Source: Mustela lutreola (Eukaryota; Chordata; Mammalia; Carnivora; Mustelidae). Taken from it: a DNA stretch of 64,000 bases. A program made the position numbers and the translations under genes. The notes beneath the pieces were generated by a model. That model was not told the origin of the DNA. It ran no database searches and worked only from the letters and a program-made list of their open reading frames with translations. Below, in pieces: positions 44,343-56,589 of this stretch. Each line of letters opens with the position of its first letter. Position 1 is the first letter of the stretch. Where the stretch lies: contig NC_081302.1 in assembly GCF_030435805.1 (NCBI RefSeq), positions 320,001 through 384,000 on the forward strand, in the 5' to 3' direction.

Positions 44343-45185
44343 CAGAAAAAGAAGGAAACATCCTTCATGTTTTTGCTCCTCTAAGTTGGTGGGAAATTTT
44401 GAATATGTTCTACATGCCAGTGTTTATTCTCCTTTCCTGGCTATGCATCTAAAGTCATAAATCCTCTGCATGAAGACAGGATGCCTGTACCTGGAAGCTG
44501 CCCAGCTGTGTTTGCCCAGCACATTTCAACATTTCCTCAGACTCTGAGATAAGTGAGGGGAAAGGTGGGGAGGAGGAGATAACTCATACTGTGTTATTCG
44601 GCCAACTGTCCAGAACAGACCCTCCTCCTAGGAGAATGGGAAGGCAGGGCAAGCACTGTCAAGTGGAGAGCACCAGCGGGGGCAGACTGCACTGTTGGAA
44701 CGAGACAGGAGTCTTGGACCCTGGGCCCAGCTGGTCTGGAGACCACCTTGGACTTCTGCCAAGCAAGATCATTATAAGGTGCTTAAGTGAACATCTGAAT
44801 GATGCGACATCCAAAGACTCCCTGACTTTGCCTTAGTAGTGCTCCCAGACCATGTTGGTCATGGAAGCACTTCAGGCTCCTAAAATCTGAGAGAGGAGAC
44901 AGCCATGAATTTGGTACTTGGCAGAGCTCCTGACAAGGACCATGAACTAGGAGCAGGTGCCAGTGCCCTTGGTGGTAAAGCACCGAGCTTTCCCAGCATC
45001 ACTGGGTGATGACAGGGAGACCCTCTCTCTGTCCTGCTAGTCAGCATTCCAGAAGATCTACCTAAGGTAGTAAGACCAAAAAAAGAAAAAAGAGATACAA
45101 CATCCAAAAACAAAACTACCACATTTTGCACATGACATGTCTAGGAATACATATTTACATATGTAATACATACATATAAGTGCAT
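44343..45185. other. Unique-looking sequence between L1 copies
   Basis: About 840 bp of moderate GC. It has short open frames on both strands (for example 44591-44836 plus) that I do not recognise. An AT-rich (TACATA)-like patch begins at 45150. Confidence 0.5.
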
Positions 45186-45325
45186 ATATAATACAGTCTT
45201 AAAAACATTATCTCATGTCACTGTGACACCGTTTCAATGAGGCAGTGCACCTCATTGCACATTTTACAAAATGCACATGTACATTTTACAAAAATGAAAC
45301 CTGAGACCTTTAGAAGACAGTGACT
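45186..45325 (-). mobile_element. MIR fragment
   Basis: 'cattatctcatgtcactgtg', then 'acattttacaaaaatgaaac' and 'ctgagacctttagaagac', follows the reverse complement of the MIR core (the consensus 'ttttacagatgaggaaactg' segment). Confidence 0.6.
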
Positions 45326-45329
45326 GGCA

Positions 45330-46055
45330 TTGTAAAACCGAATGTCCATGCAAAGGAATGAATTTGGACCCCTACACCACTCACAAAAATTAACCCCAAA
45401 GGAGTTACATGTATGTATGTATATACATAATGGTCATATACGTACAACATACAATACATCATGCATGTGTGTGCATGTACAAATACATAATGGATATATA
45501 CATGTCCATACATGTAATGGATATTCACATATACATATATCATGGGTAGCTATCCAGCCACGAAAAACAGAAGGAAATCCTGTATTTGCGACAACATGGA
45601 TGAGCCTCGAGGAGATTGCGCCAAGGGAAGTAAGCCAGAGAAAGACACATACTTCATGATCTCACACGTATGTGAAGTCGAAACAAGTCCAGCTCACTGG
45701 GACAGACCGTAGATTGGTGGTTGCCGGGGGCGGGGGGTGGAGAGGAATGGGGAGATGCTGATCAAGCAATGCAAATTTCTAGTTATTAGATGACTAAGTT
45801 CTAGGGATCTAAAACACAACATGGCGACTATGGTTCATGACACTACATTACATACCTGAAATTTTCTGAGAGTAGATCCTTAATGTTCTCAACACACACA
45901 TACACACACACACAGTAGTTCTGTGAGATGATAAATGTGCTGACTAACCTTAATGTAGCCATTTCACAATATATATACACAATCATCAAGTCGTACACCT
46001 TAGACTTACACAGTGTTGTCAACTATATCTCAATACAACGGAGCAAAAGAGAATA
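45330..46055 (+). mobile_element. Second old L1M copy, 3' end
   Basis: Starts at 'aatgtccatgcaaaggaatg', has a 'gcgacaacatggatgagcct' segment at about 45588, then the 3' UTR ('agattggtggttgccggggg', 'gaaattttctgagagtagat', 'gatgataaatgtgctgacta', 'catttcacaatatatataca', 'tatctcaatacaacgg'). It overlaps L1 positions already present in the copy at 40745-44040, so it is a separate insertion. It has an internal TACA-rich expansion at 45405-45540 and a CA tract at 45890-45914. Confidence 0.9.
45405..45540 (+). repeat. (TACA/TATG)n-rich expansion
   Basis: Irregular alternation of tgtatgta, atacataatgg and catgtacat words replaces what should be L1 sequence between the ATTAACCCCAAAGG and 'tagctatccagcca' segments. 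Confidence 0.75.
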
Positions 46056-46317
46056 TAATGACTTGTCCAACACCCAGATCTAGACGGTGGATCTAGACGG
46101 AGAATGCAAGCACAGGTCTGGTTGACTTCAGAATCAGAGATTGGAGACACAATACTTACCTAAAACACCCAAAGAATGGACTCAAATTAGTAAAACTAGG
46201 AAAAGAAGTTACAGTGACATACAATAAAATTAATACAAGAAGCCAGTGGTGCTTCCAGATGCTAGCAATAACCAGTTGGCAGCAGAGATGAGGACAGATG
46301 ATCCATCTAAAGTAGCC

Positions 46318-49255
46318 ACACTAATTGAACCAGGAAGACATAGAAAACCTGAACAGACCCATAACCAGTAAGGAGATTGAAGCAGTCATCAAAAACCTCC
46401 CAACAAACAAGAGCCCAGGGTCAGATGGCTTCCCAGGGGAATTCTACCAAACATTTAAAGAAGAATTAACAACTATTCTCCTGAAACTGTTCCAAAATAT
46501 AGAAATGGAAGGAAAACTTCCAAACTCATTTGATGAGACCAGCATTACCTTGATCCCAAAACCAAAGACTCCACCAAAAGAATCACAAACCAATATCCCT
46601 GATGAACACGGATGCAAAAAACTCTCATTAAAACATTAGCCAGGGGTGCCTGGGTGGCTCAGTTGGTTAAAGTCTCTGCCTTCGACTCAGGTCATGATCC
46701 CAGGGTCCTGGGATTGAGCCCTGCATTGGGCTCTCTGCTCAGTGGGGAGCCAGCTTCCACCTCTCTCTCTGCCTTCGCTCTGCCTACTTGTGATCTCTGC
46801 CTGTCAAATAAATAAATAAAATCTTTTTTAAAAAATTAGCCAATATGATCCAACATTACATTAAAAATATTTTTCACCACGACCAAGTGGGATTTATTCC
46901 AGGGCCGCAACGTTGGTTTAACATCCCCAAATCAATGTGATACAATACATTAAAAAAAGAAAGAACAAGAACCATATGATACTCTCAAAAGATGCTGAAA
47001 GAGCATCTGACAAAGTACAGCATCCTTTCCTGATCAAAACTTTTCACAATGTAGGGATAGAAGGCACATGCCTGAATATTATCAAAGCCATCTATGAAAA
47101 ACCCAAGCGAATATCATTCTCAATGGAGAAAAACTGAGAGCTTTTCCACTAAGGTCAAGAACACGGCAGGGATGTCCATTATCACCACTGCTATTCAACA
47201 TAGTACTAGAGGTCCTAGCTTCAGCAATCAGGCAACAAAAAGAAATTGAAGGCATCCAAATCAGCAAAGAAGAAGTCAAACTATTACTCTTTGCAGATGA
47301 TATGATCCTTTATATGGAAAACCCAAAAGACTCCACTGCAAAACTGCTAGAACTCATTCAGGAATTCAGTAAAGTGTCAGGATATAAAATCCATGCACAG
47401 AAATCAGTTACATTTTCTATACACCGACAAGACAGAAGAAAGAGAAATTAAGGCATCAATCCCATTTACAACTGCACCCAAAACTATAAGATACCTAGGA
47501 ATAAACCTAACCAAAGAGGCAAAGAATCTGTACTCAGAAAACTACAAAGTACTCATGAAAGAAATTGAGGAAGACACAAAGAAATGGGAAAACTTTCCAT
47601 GCTCATGGATTGGAAGAATAAATATTGTGAAAATATCTATGCTACCTAAAGCAATCTACACGTTTCATGCAATCCCTATCAGAATCCCATCAATTTTTTT
47701 CAAAGAAAGGAAACAAATAATCCTAAAATTTATATGGAACCAGAAAAGACCACGAATAGCCAGAGGAATGTTGGAAAAGAAAGCCAAAATTGGCAGCATC
47801 ACAATTCCAGACTTCAAGCTCTATTACAAAGCTGTCATCATCAAGACAGTATGGTACCAGCACAAAAACACACATAGATCAATGGAACAGAATAGAGAAC
47901 CCAGAAATGGACCCTCAATTCTAGGGTCAACTAATCTTCAACAAAGCAGGAAAGAATGTCCAATGGAAAGAAGACAGACTCTTCAATAAATGGTGTTGGG
48001 AGAATTGAACAGCCACGTGCAGAAGAATGAAACTGGACCATTTCCTTACACCACACACAAAAATAGACTCAATTGGATGAAGGACCCCAACGTGAGACAG
48101 GAATCCATCCAAATCCTTGAGGAGAACACAGGCAGCAACCTCTTCAACCTCAGCCGCAGCCACTTCTTTCTAGAAATATTGCCAAAGCAAGGGAAGCAAG
48201 GGCAAAAATGAACTACTGGGACTTCATCAGGTTCAAAAGCTTCTGCACAGCAAAGGAAACAGTCAACAAAACCAAAAGACAACTGACAGAATGGGAGAAG
48301 ATATTCACAAATAACACATCAGATAAAGGGCTAGTATCCAAAATAGTTATCAAACTCAACACCGAAAGAACAAATAATCCAATCAAGAAATGGGCAGAGG
48401 ACATGAACAGACATTTCTGCAGAGAAGACATCCAGATGGCCAACAGACACATGAAAAAGTGCTCTACATCACTCGGCATCAGGGAAATACAAATCAAAAC
48501 CACAATGCGATATCACCTCACACCAGTCAGAATGGCTAAAATCAACAAGTCAGGAAATGACAGATGCTGGGGAGGATGCGGAGAAAGGGGAACCCTCCTG
48601 CACTGTTGGTGGGAATGCAAGCTGGTGCAGCCACTCTGGAAAACAGCATGGAGGTTCCTCAGAGAGTGGAAAACAGAACTACCCTACAACCCAGCAATTG
48701 CATTACTGGGTTTTTACCCTAAAGATACAAACGTAGTGATCCAAAGGGACACGTGCACCCGAAGGGTCACAGCAGCAATGTCCACAACAGCCAAACTATG
48801 GAAAGAGCCTAGATGTCCATCCACAGATGAATAGATAGAGATGTGGTTCATATGTGCAATGGAATACTATGCAGCCCTCGAAAGAAATGAAATCTTGCCA
48901 TTTGCAGTGACGTGGATGGAACTAGAGGTATTATGCTGAGTGCAATACGTCCATCAGAGAAGGACAGTCATCAGGTGATCTCCCTGGTAAGGGCAGTCTG
49001 AGAAACAAGAGCATCACAGGGGAAAGGAGAGAAAAATGAAACAAGATGTAACCAGAGAAGGAGAAACCATAACAGACTCTGAAACTTTGGGAAAAAAACC
49101 AGGGACGCTGGAATGGAGGTCGGTGGGAGGATGGACGGACACTGGGGACGGCGGTGCTGCGGTGAGCACGGGGAAGTGCGTGAGCCTGGCGAGTCACAGC
49201 CCTGTACCCCGGGGGCAAAGCATACATTATATTAATTTAAAAAATCTTTAGCAGG
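46318..49255 (+). mobile_element. Younger carnivore L1, 5'-truncated ORF2 plus 3' UTR
   Basis: It lacks ORF1 and the endonuclease and starts within ORF2 just before the RT. Open pieces are 46325-46639 (thumb-side leader, [20 protein letters not shown]), 46937-47137, 47393-47989 and 48208-48834. The RT catalytic FADD is encoded at 47290-47301 ([14 protein letters not shown]). The C-terminal region has [20 protein letters not shown] (about 48555-48615). The 3' UTR runs to 'tcacagccctgtaccccggg' and a degenerate A-rich tail near 49255. Identity to the caniform L1 I recall is high, so it is younger than the other L1s here. It is non-functional: 5'-truncated, with several frame breaks, small deletions in the 3' UTR and a SINE in the RT region. 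Confidence 0.95.
46630..46842 (+). mobile_element. CAN-SINE inserted in the younger L1
   Basis: The body at 46643-46830 runs from ggggtgcctgggtggctcag through the B-box region (gggattgagccctgc) and 'gcctacttgtgatctctgcc' to TCAAATAAATAAATAAAATC and an A-rich tail. The L1 sequence aaaacattagcca (46630-46642) reappears as aaaaaattagcca at 46830-46842. Confidence 0.97.
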
Positions 49256-49479
49256 AAAAAGAAGTACATCTTCGTACCTTTGAAAATGAAGTCACATTCG
49301 GTAGCTCTGAACTGTCCTGTCGAATCTTTCTAACGAGAATCACTGGACTTCTTCAGCGCACGTAACCTTCAGACCGCAAATATGTTTTGAAAATAGTTTT
49401 AGTATTAATGAAGGATTTTTTTTTTTGATTCCTGTAAAAAGTACAACAGAATTTTTAAAATAAAATATATTACGATTTC
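49256..49479. other. Spacer between L1 and SINE
   Basis: AT-rich unassigned sequence with a T run at about 49417-49428. Confidence 0.6.
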
Positions 49480-49675
49480 GGGGTGCCTGGGCGGTTCAGT
49501 GGGTTAAGCCTCTGCCTTCAGCTCAGGCCCTGATCTCAGGGTCCTGGGATCGAGTCCCCGCATCAGGCTCTCCGCTCAGCGGGGACCCTGCTTCTCCCTC
49601 TCTCTCTGCCTGCCTCTCTGCCTACTTGTGATCTCTCTCAAATAAATAAATAAAATCTTTAAAAAAAGAAAAAAA
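49480..49675 (+). mobile_element. CAN-SINE, sense
   Basis: ggggtgcctgggcggttcag, a B box (gggatcgagtccccg), 'ctctgcctgcctctctgcct', 'acttgtgatctctctcaaat' and an AATAAATAAAATCTTTAAA tail extended by further A-rich sequence. No clear target-site duplication is seen. Confidence 0.93.
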
Positions 49676-49689
49676 TTAAATAAATAAAT

Positions 49690-51150
49690 ACATAAAATTG
49701 CTCTTGGGCAAAAGGCTCACCACGCAGCTTCAGCGCCAAGGTTCACTCTTGGTCTGTAGAGTTTCTGGAATTTGCTTTTGAATTATTCATTTCCACATTG
49801 CTGTAAGGGTTCGAAAGTTCTGGGCTGCGACGTGGCCGTGCTTGCCCGTGGTGTGATCTTGTGCGAACACTGCGTCTCTGCAAGCCTGTTTCCCTCCTTG
49901 TGCACTTGGCGCACGTCGCCTGCCTCCCTGGGTTTGGTGACATTCCACGGGACAATGTCTGCACACGCACCGTGAATGGGGTTATTCCCCGCGATGGGTG
50001 TCGCTGCTGGCCCCGGGCTTGAGTCGGCAAGGGAACCTCTGCGACCCCTTTTCCCCAAGTCTCCGGCGCCTTCGGCATTCTCGTCCTTTCTGGCTTCTGC
50101 ACTGCGGTCCACACGGCGTCTCGCCTGAACTTCTAAAATACCTCGTACGGTGACCAGCTTCGTACTCGAATAGCAGTAACATGTCTTGCCTTTACAGGCA
50201 TTTACCTTTTTCACTCTTTTTAAAACAGTTTGTGTCAGTCCAGACGCACTCGAGCAACAGTTCGGCGGCGCTCCTGTCCCGGCCCCGGGGTCCTCTCCCT
50301 CGACCTTCCCCACCGCCCACGGAGCAAGTGTGGGTCAGCGGACCAGAGATGGTCTTTCTCCTCTGAATCTCCCCGTTATTTTGAGAGAGCCCCTCGCTGC
50401 ACTTTATTGGCTGTCCTTTATTTGGGGCATTACCCTCGCTTTGTCTGAGCTCTGAGCCCAGGGAAAGCGGTCCTTCTGCCCATTTTCCTGAAAGTCTGCT
50501 TTTCTTAGGTGCCGCCAAAGGGACCCATTCCAGTAAGATCCTGACTGTTGAGGACTGACAGGCCCTGTCTTCAAGAGCACGTGTGTTAGGAGAAAGGGAG
50601 TCCAAAACTGCGATGTCTGTCCTTCAGCCAGAGACAGACACCAGAGACTATTGTTTGGAAATTCATGAGGACTTTGTCGTAGCGTGCAAATCCCTTGGCC
50701 ACCGCAGGCGACCTCATAGGGAAAGTATGCACAGCAACAGTGGAGGTGTTGGAAACGGTTTGCATTCCATCCAGGAGTCATATTAACAGACCAAACATTG
50801 ACTCCCCTGCCAAAGTTCATCCGTGGGATGTGGGGGGGACCCGGCCCCCCGCACCGTGTACTTTGGCAACTTGACAACGTTTTCTGTGTCCTTTGTGTGG
50901 AGGGGAAGTACGCAGGTAAGTCACCCGTCCTGCTTTGAAGACAGGAAGGGGAGTGACAGTGCGCAGAGCCCTGTGCCCCGCCGGGGACCTCAGGTCCTCG
51001 CTGGTCTGTGCACAACTTGCCGTGTGAGAGGAGCTCACGCACAAGGGAGGGGTCGACACGCACGCGGGCAGAAGCTGTGAACACAGGAAACCAACAGCGT
51101 GCTGGGCATTCTCCATTATGACACACTCATTATAGGAAGTCAGGGAAATA
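49690..51150. other. Intergenic, unassigned
   Basis: About 1.5 kb of mixed GC. A CpG-containing patch lies at 50255-50345. Open frames are short. No gene is recognised. Confidence 0.55.
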
Positions 51151-51640
51151 AAAAACAAGACGAAATCACTTAGTTTCGTCACCCAGAGAAAACCATGCTG
51201 AGCGTCTTTGTAGCGCGAGGAACAGTCCTGTTCTCACGTGCGCCTGCGCTCTTCCTGGCTCTGGAGCAGAACGCTCCGGTAGCTGCAGGTAGGCCAGCGC
51301 CTCTCTTAGCTCCTGACCAGGTCGCTGCCCCAGCGCCCGAGGCCTGAGGGCTGGCCACGCAGCCCTCCCGACAGCCTCCCTCTTGGGCACGCAGGGTGTT
51401 GATATTTTTTGCTCTTACAGATAAGGCTGTCCTAAATAAATAAATAAACAGATAAGGCTATCCAAGATGCATATTTGGGGTATATTGATTTTTTCCATTT
51501 TTTGAATTTTTTCCTTTGAATTTCTTTCCCAGAAGTACGATGTTGGCACAGGATATGGAAGTCTTAAGGCTCTTGACACACGTTACCTGCTGAACTCACA
51601 CCGAGCGCTTTCAGTTACATAAAACACGTCCAGCGCCAGA
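51150..51640 (-). mobile_element. Possible old LINE fragment, antisense
   Basis: 'gtcacccagagaaaaccatg' and 'tttcccagaagtacgatgtt', with 'gtcttaaggctcttgacaca', are reminiscent of an old antisense LINE 3' region. Family assignment is weak. Confidence 0.3.
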
Positions 51641-54384
51641 ACCCCCGGCTCCGTTGCAGAGCGGCGGGAAGGCGTCGGCTCTGCGCCCCGAGGAGCTGCG
51701 CAAACAGTGCCAGGGGGCGCCGCGCTCGGTGTTCGCCGGGGCTGTGCCGTGAGGGTTGCTCCCCCCGGGAGTCAGGAGCACTGACTGTCCGCACCCGAAG
51801 CAGGGAACCACGTGAGGGAAGAACGGGTCCGAGTCTCCGGGCGGCACGGGGCCCCTCCGGGAAGTTCCGGCCCCGTGGTGGCGAGGCTGGCGCTCCATTC
51901 TGGAGGAGACCCTCTAGGCGGCCGAGCCCCGCCTGCCGGGTCGCACAGAGCTGGCCTGGGGCGAGGTGGCACGCATGGGCGGGCCCGGGGTCCCGAGGCC
52001 GGAGAGGCTCAAAGCGTGTCTACTGCTCGGCAGCGGAGCAGCCGAGAAGGCCTTGGCAGCCCACTGCGGTTTCTCCCCGTCGCTCTTCATGCTGCGCAGG
52101 AAACGGGACTCTCCAGAGGCAGGACCACATTCCTTATCTTTTTCCCGGATGATTGGCTCTGATTTTCCATTTTTCAATCCTTCCGGGTTGGACGGATTCG
52201 TGTATCTGTTTCCTGAACCGACTCCACAGGCTCCAGGCAGCGGGACGAGGGAGAGGGTTGCTGGGGCTGCAGAGGTGGGTGGGAACTCAGTGGGACCTCT
52301 CTGCTCCCCCAGACTCAGACCCTGTGATCTGCAGGGCTGGCGTCCAGCTGGCTGCGCCCCGGGCAACTTGGCCTGTGGTCCCTCCTCGCAGAGGACTGGC
52401 TTTCACTGCCGCAGCCCTGGGTGGCCACCATGAAGCCGGGCTTCACCAGCTTGGAGCCCCAGGTCCAACCAGTGATCATCTAGTCTGATTTCAGGCCTTT
52501 GAAGTTTGGAATAAGAACCCCGAGCCCCTCCCCTGCCCCGAGGCCACAACCTTCAGTTTGTTGGTGGTTCAGAGCAGCCAAATTCCTGCTTCTCCGTGAG
52601 CGAAAACAAAACCTCAGCAGCAAGCGCCCAGTGCTGGCTGCACACACTGCTGTTTGGTGGTGGAGCTCCCTGGCGGAGCCCGCCCACCGGCCCTCCACCT
52701 GCAGCCCCGCGTCCTGTCCTGTGGGGGAGAAGCTCACCGACCTCGCCACCTCGTTGGCACCTGCTACAGGTGGGGCCTTCGGAACGTCGCAAGAAACCCT
52801 GCGACCCCGGGTTCCTGGACTCCGCTCTTCCCTCGGGCCCCTCTGTCCGTGACTCCTGTCCCCGCGGTGGGGGCCTTTGGCGCAGGCCTCCCCAGGGCCA
52901 CAGACAGGGTCACGGGCAGGAGGGGGCAGACACTCTCCATCTAGAAGCGGTCAGGAAATTGGGGCCCCTCACCCCGGACACAAGCCCCCTCCCCACGGAA
53001 CAGGGGACTCGTCTGCATCTTGCCAAACAGCCATGGGGCAGCCTGTCTTTCCAGGGAGGAGATGATGTGCGATCCGGAGAGAGCCACAGCGTGGGGCAGA
53101 ACAGTGCGGGGGACGCTCCGGCCCGCAGAGGGACAGACGCCGGCGCAGAGGGCAAAGAGCAGGCGTCCGTCCGCACAGAGCTCAAAGGGGACAACGATCG
53201 GCGGCCGTGACCGAGCACCGCGGCCGCCTCGGGCGGGAGGGGGCCTTCGGCAAGATGGAGAGCTCCCGTGTCTCACAGAGGTGGCGGTCACACAGGATGG
53301 TCAGTCCGTCACGGCCATACCGCGTGCACATTCACCTGCAAAGCCCTGCGTCCTCCAGGACAAACAGCCCAGGAGAGCCCGTTGTGACCGCGCCGAAGTG
53401 ACATGCCCAGACTCAGAGCCCGCGAAGAATTTCTGGGATTCTTTCCTCCTGGTTGGCTTCTCTCAACCCAAACTAGACTCTGCTGACGGCTCCAAACCGT
53501 CAGAATTCCTTGGAAACAGTTTCCCACCAAACACCTCCCTTCCCTGGCTGTGCTCTATTTACTTGGGCCCAGGCTTTTCCTAACGGAGACGTGTGACAGC
53601 CTCGCAGCCGGAGCCGGACCCTTCCGCCTTCGCTGCCGCGGGGCAAGCAGGGCGCGGCCGGGAGAGCGAGCGTGTGGGGCGGCCCGGCCGGGTCTGGGCC
53701 GAGCCCTCCCACAGCACAGCCCGGCTCCACCATCCAAGCGGCCCTGCGGCTGTGCTCTCTGGGGGCCTTTCCCTGAAGGCCCAGAGCCAACACCTCTGGC
53801 CCCGCCCGAGCTCACCTCGACATGGGTCGGGTGTCGCTCTAGAAGCCGACTCTGCGGACAGGACTGCGGGCTGCGGGCGGGACAGGGGTGTGTGTGGCCC
53901 GTGCCCTGTGCTCCTGCACAGACGGCCTTCTCTGGCAGCCCCTGGTTTCCTTTCGGGCCCCCCCCTGGCCCGAGCGGTCTGAGCAGAGAGGCCCATGTCC
54001 AGGGACCTGCCAGCGCCGGCCCTGGGCTTTGAGCTACTCGGGCCAACCAAGGGACTGGTGTTCCCCACAAGCCTGCCGCCCCACAAAGTCCTGAAGCATG
54101 AAGTCCAGCTCAGCCGTCACGCCAGGCCTGGGTCAACCCCTGCTCGAACTCCGGGCCGCACCGAGCCTTCTCCAGGCCCACGGTTACATACACCACGGAA
54201 AGCCGCCACTGCGACCAGCTTTTGTGTGGACGATCTCGTTTCCCCGATAAACACCAACGGGTGCGCCCGACTCTAGAAGGGGCTGCAGGGCTGTGGTCCA
54301 GGGGCCTGCGCACCCTGACCTCCCTCCCACAGCTGGTGGGAAACCAGCTTCCCGCGCTCCCCGCCGGCAGGTGGCCTCGCCACC
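51641..54384. other. GC-rich intergenic stretch with CpG-dense patches
   Basis: CpG is dense at about 51650-52060 and 53600-53730. No coding exon, repeat or RNA gene is supported. The overlapping 150-200-codon frames on both strands are typical of stop-poor GC-rich sequence. Confidence 0.55.
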
Positions 54385-54650
54385 ATTCCGACAGGGGTGC
54401 CCTGCTGTCCGTGTGGCTTTGATCGGCGTTTCCCTCGTGGCGAATGATGGCAGCGAAGCGCCGGTTCAGACCTTTTGCTCATTTTCTAGTTGGCCTGGTT
54501 GTTTCTGACAGCTGGATCTAGAGTATATTTTGGGTTCAAGTCCTGTGTTAGAACTGTGATTTGCAAATACTTTCTCTCATTCACGTTTACCCTGGGAAGG
54601 GCTCTTCTGCCAAGGAGAAGCTTTAGTCCCACCCAATGGGCAACTTCCCC
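54385..54650 (-). mobile_element. Old antisense L1 fragment (ORF2 3' part)
   Basis: 'gatcggcgtttccctcgtgg', 'gttcagaccttttgctcatt', 'gtgatttgcaaatactttct' and 'gagaagctttagtcccaccc' follow the reverse complement of ORF2 distal sequence in order. Confidence 0.65.
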
Positions 54651-55734
54651 AGCTTACCCCGGTGCTTCCATGCCCTTGCGCTCCTCGGCCGTGTGCCGGG
54701 AATGCACCCCCTGGGCCACAGGAGGGGCCCCACCCCACCACCCTGAGGGCCACGGGGAGCCGTGGGGAAGCTGTGCCGGGGCCCGCAGTCCTGCCAGCAA
54801 GCCGCGGAGCCTTCTCCTCTGTCTGCAACATTTCGTGGTCACCGTCACCCCTGGTGACAGCTGGTTTCCGCTTAGCCTCCTGCGGCTTCCCCTCAGCTCA
54901 CCAGACACGGCCCCTGCTGCTTACTAACCTCCCTGCCTGGCCGCGCCACACTGCAGGAACTGCACGCCAGCCACCCGCCCGGCTGGGCTCCTTCCTTAGC
55001 CCGACTAGTGTGCGCTTCTGAGACAAGGACCTGCGCGTCTCCGGCACCTGGTAGGTGTTCACATATGTGTTTGTGTGCCCGGCTCCGGGGGCCCCAGGGA
55101 TGGGTGACGTGGTGGTGACCCTGGGAGCCCGGGCTCCGCATTAGGACAACCTGTGCCTGTGTCCACCCAGGTCCGGAGCCACGGAACTGTTCAGCGGCTC
55201 GTAGACATGGACACGATGTCACTGTTCCCCTGCTGATGTCCCTTTGTGGAGTGTGACAGGCAATGAGGCGAGCCTGCCCTCCCCAGGGCCAGCTGGGAAG
55301 AGTCTGTCCTGGTTCCCAGCCAAGGGCTTTCCCTCCTGCTCACCTCTCAGCAAAGCTCTTTCCCACCACAAAACTCAGGGGTACAGGGAAGTGGACCAGC
55401 CGCCGGCCAGCTCTCTCTGGAGCAGAATCTTCCTCTTCAGCTTTTCCATCTCAGTCTAGCTGGTGCATCTCAAAGAGCAGCAGTGACTCTGCGACTGACA
55501 GGAGACTCTTGTTTGTGTGGTGTAGACGGTGGTCAATGCGGTGTAGACGGGGGGGTGCGGATCAGCCAGGGGGAGGGGTTGGCTGTCTCAGTGCTACGGA
55601 GACATCCCTAGACAACGGTTCCCACAAAGCATCGCTAGCCCCAAACCAAAGACTGTGCTGCTGGGCAGCTCGTGCAGACACGGGCTTCCCGAAGACAAGC
55701 CCCCACGGCCCCAGTGTCCTGGCAGTAGACAAGG
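54651..55734. other. Intergenic, GC-rich
   Basis: No gene or repeat is recognised. 'ggtgtagacggtggtcaatg cggtgtagacggggg' at about 55519-55555 is a short imperfect direct repeat. Confidence 0.55.
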
Positions 55735-55880
55735 GCGTTTACTACTGGGACGGAAGAGCCTGGGCCGTGGGCTCCGCGACCCTGATTGGATTCCGGCTTT
55801 TCAGAGCTTTTCGCTGTGTGACCTGGAGTCACTTGCCTAACTTGATTTCACCGATCTGGTCTGTGAACTAAAGACAGAAA
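55735..55880 (+). mobile_element. MIR element
   Basis: 'gaagagcctgggccgtgggc', 'gattggattccggcttttca', 'gctgtgtgacctggagtcac' and 'ttgcctaacttgatttcacc' follow MIR in sense from the tRNA-like part into the core. Confidence 0.65.
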
Positions 55881-56589
55881 CACTTGTGTTGAAGGGTGAA
55901 CCCTCAAGACTCCAAATAAAACGTGTCAGTGATAAATTACTCAGGAAATGATATTAAAGCTACCGGTTATCCATTGGGGTAAAATAATATTCCTCCTCTT
56001 CATCTTCATTCCCTGTAGTAGGAATGCAGAGTAGAAATGTAGAAAACACATTTCAGACGGATCAAGGACTTACATGCAACAGAACCGGGAAGAAAGCCGG
56101 CATGGACGCGCTCCTGTGACTCAGGACAAAGAAGGCAGCACTGGAGGGTCTGGACCTTCCGGATGCAAAATCCGGGGGCGCTGGGAGAAAAGCGGGTGGA
56201 AGCGCGTCTGGTACACTCGGAACTCTTCACGGAGTAAACATGATCATGAAGGAGAAGCTGGGGAAGCTTTCTGTGCACACGGCAAGCGGGCAACCTTCAT
56301 CACGTGGAGAGGGCGCAGAGGACCCCGAGCCAGCAGAGGACCCCCAAGCCAGCCTGCCCACAGATAACAGCCACACGTGCTGGACAGAGTGTGGAAACCC
56401 GCTGCCCGGAGGAGTGGGGCTGACAAAGGTCCCTGCGTGGCAGCCGTCCGTGCCCCGGCCCAGCCACACCGGCACCCCACACGTGACACCGTTTCACGGT
56501 TTTGCAAACTGTTTCCACTGCAGGGACACTGGGAAAGGGCCATGAAATCTGTCTGATTTGAGTGTGAATCTTCAATTATCTCAAAATTT
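55881..56589. other. Intergenic, mixed composition
   Basis: A weak L1-like string at 56055-56100 (acggatcaaggacttacatg) is too short to call. Otherwise unassigned. Confidence 0.45.

Noticed and set aside
45330-46055. Continuation of the old L1 at 40745-44040
   Set aside because: It repeats an L1 segment already present near 43790-43880 of the first copy, so it is a separate copy.
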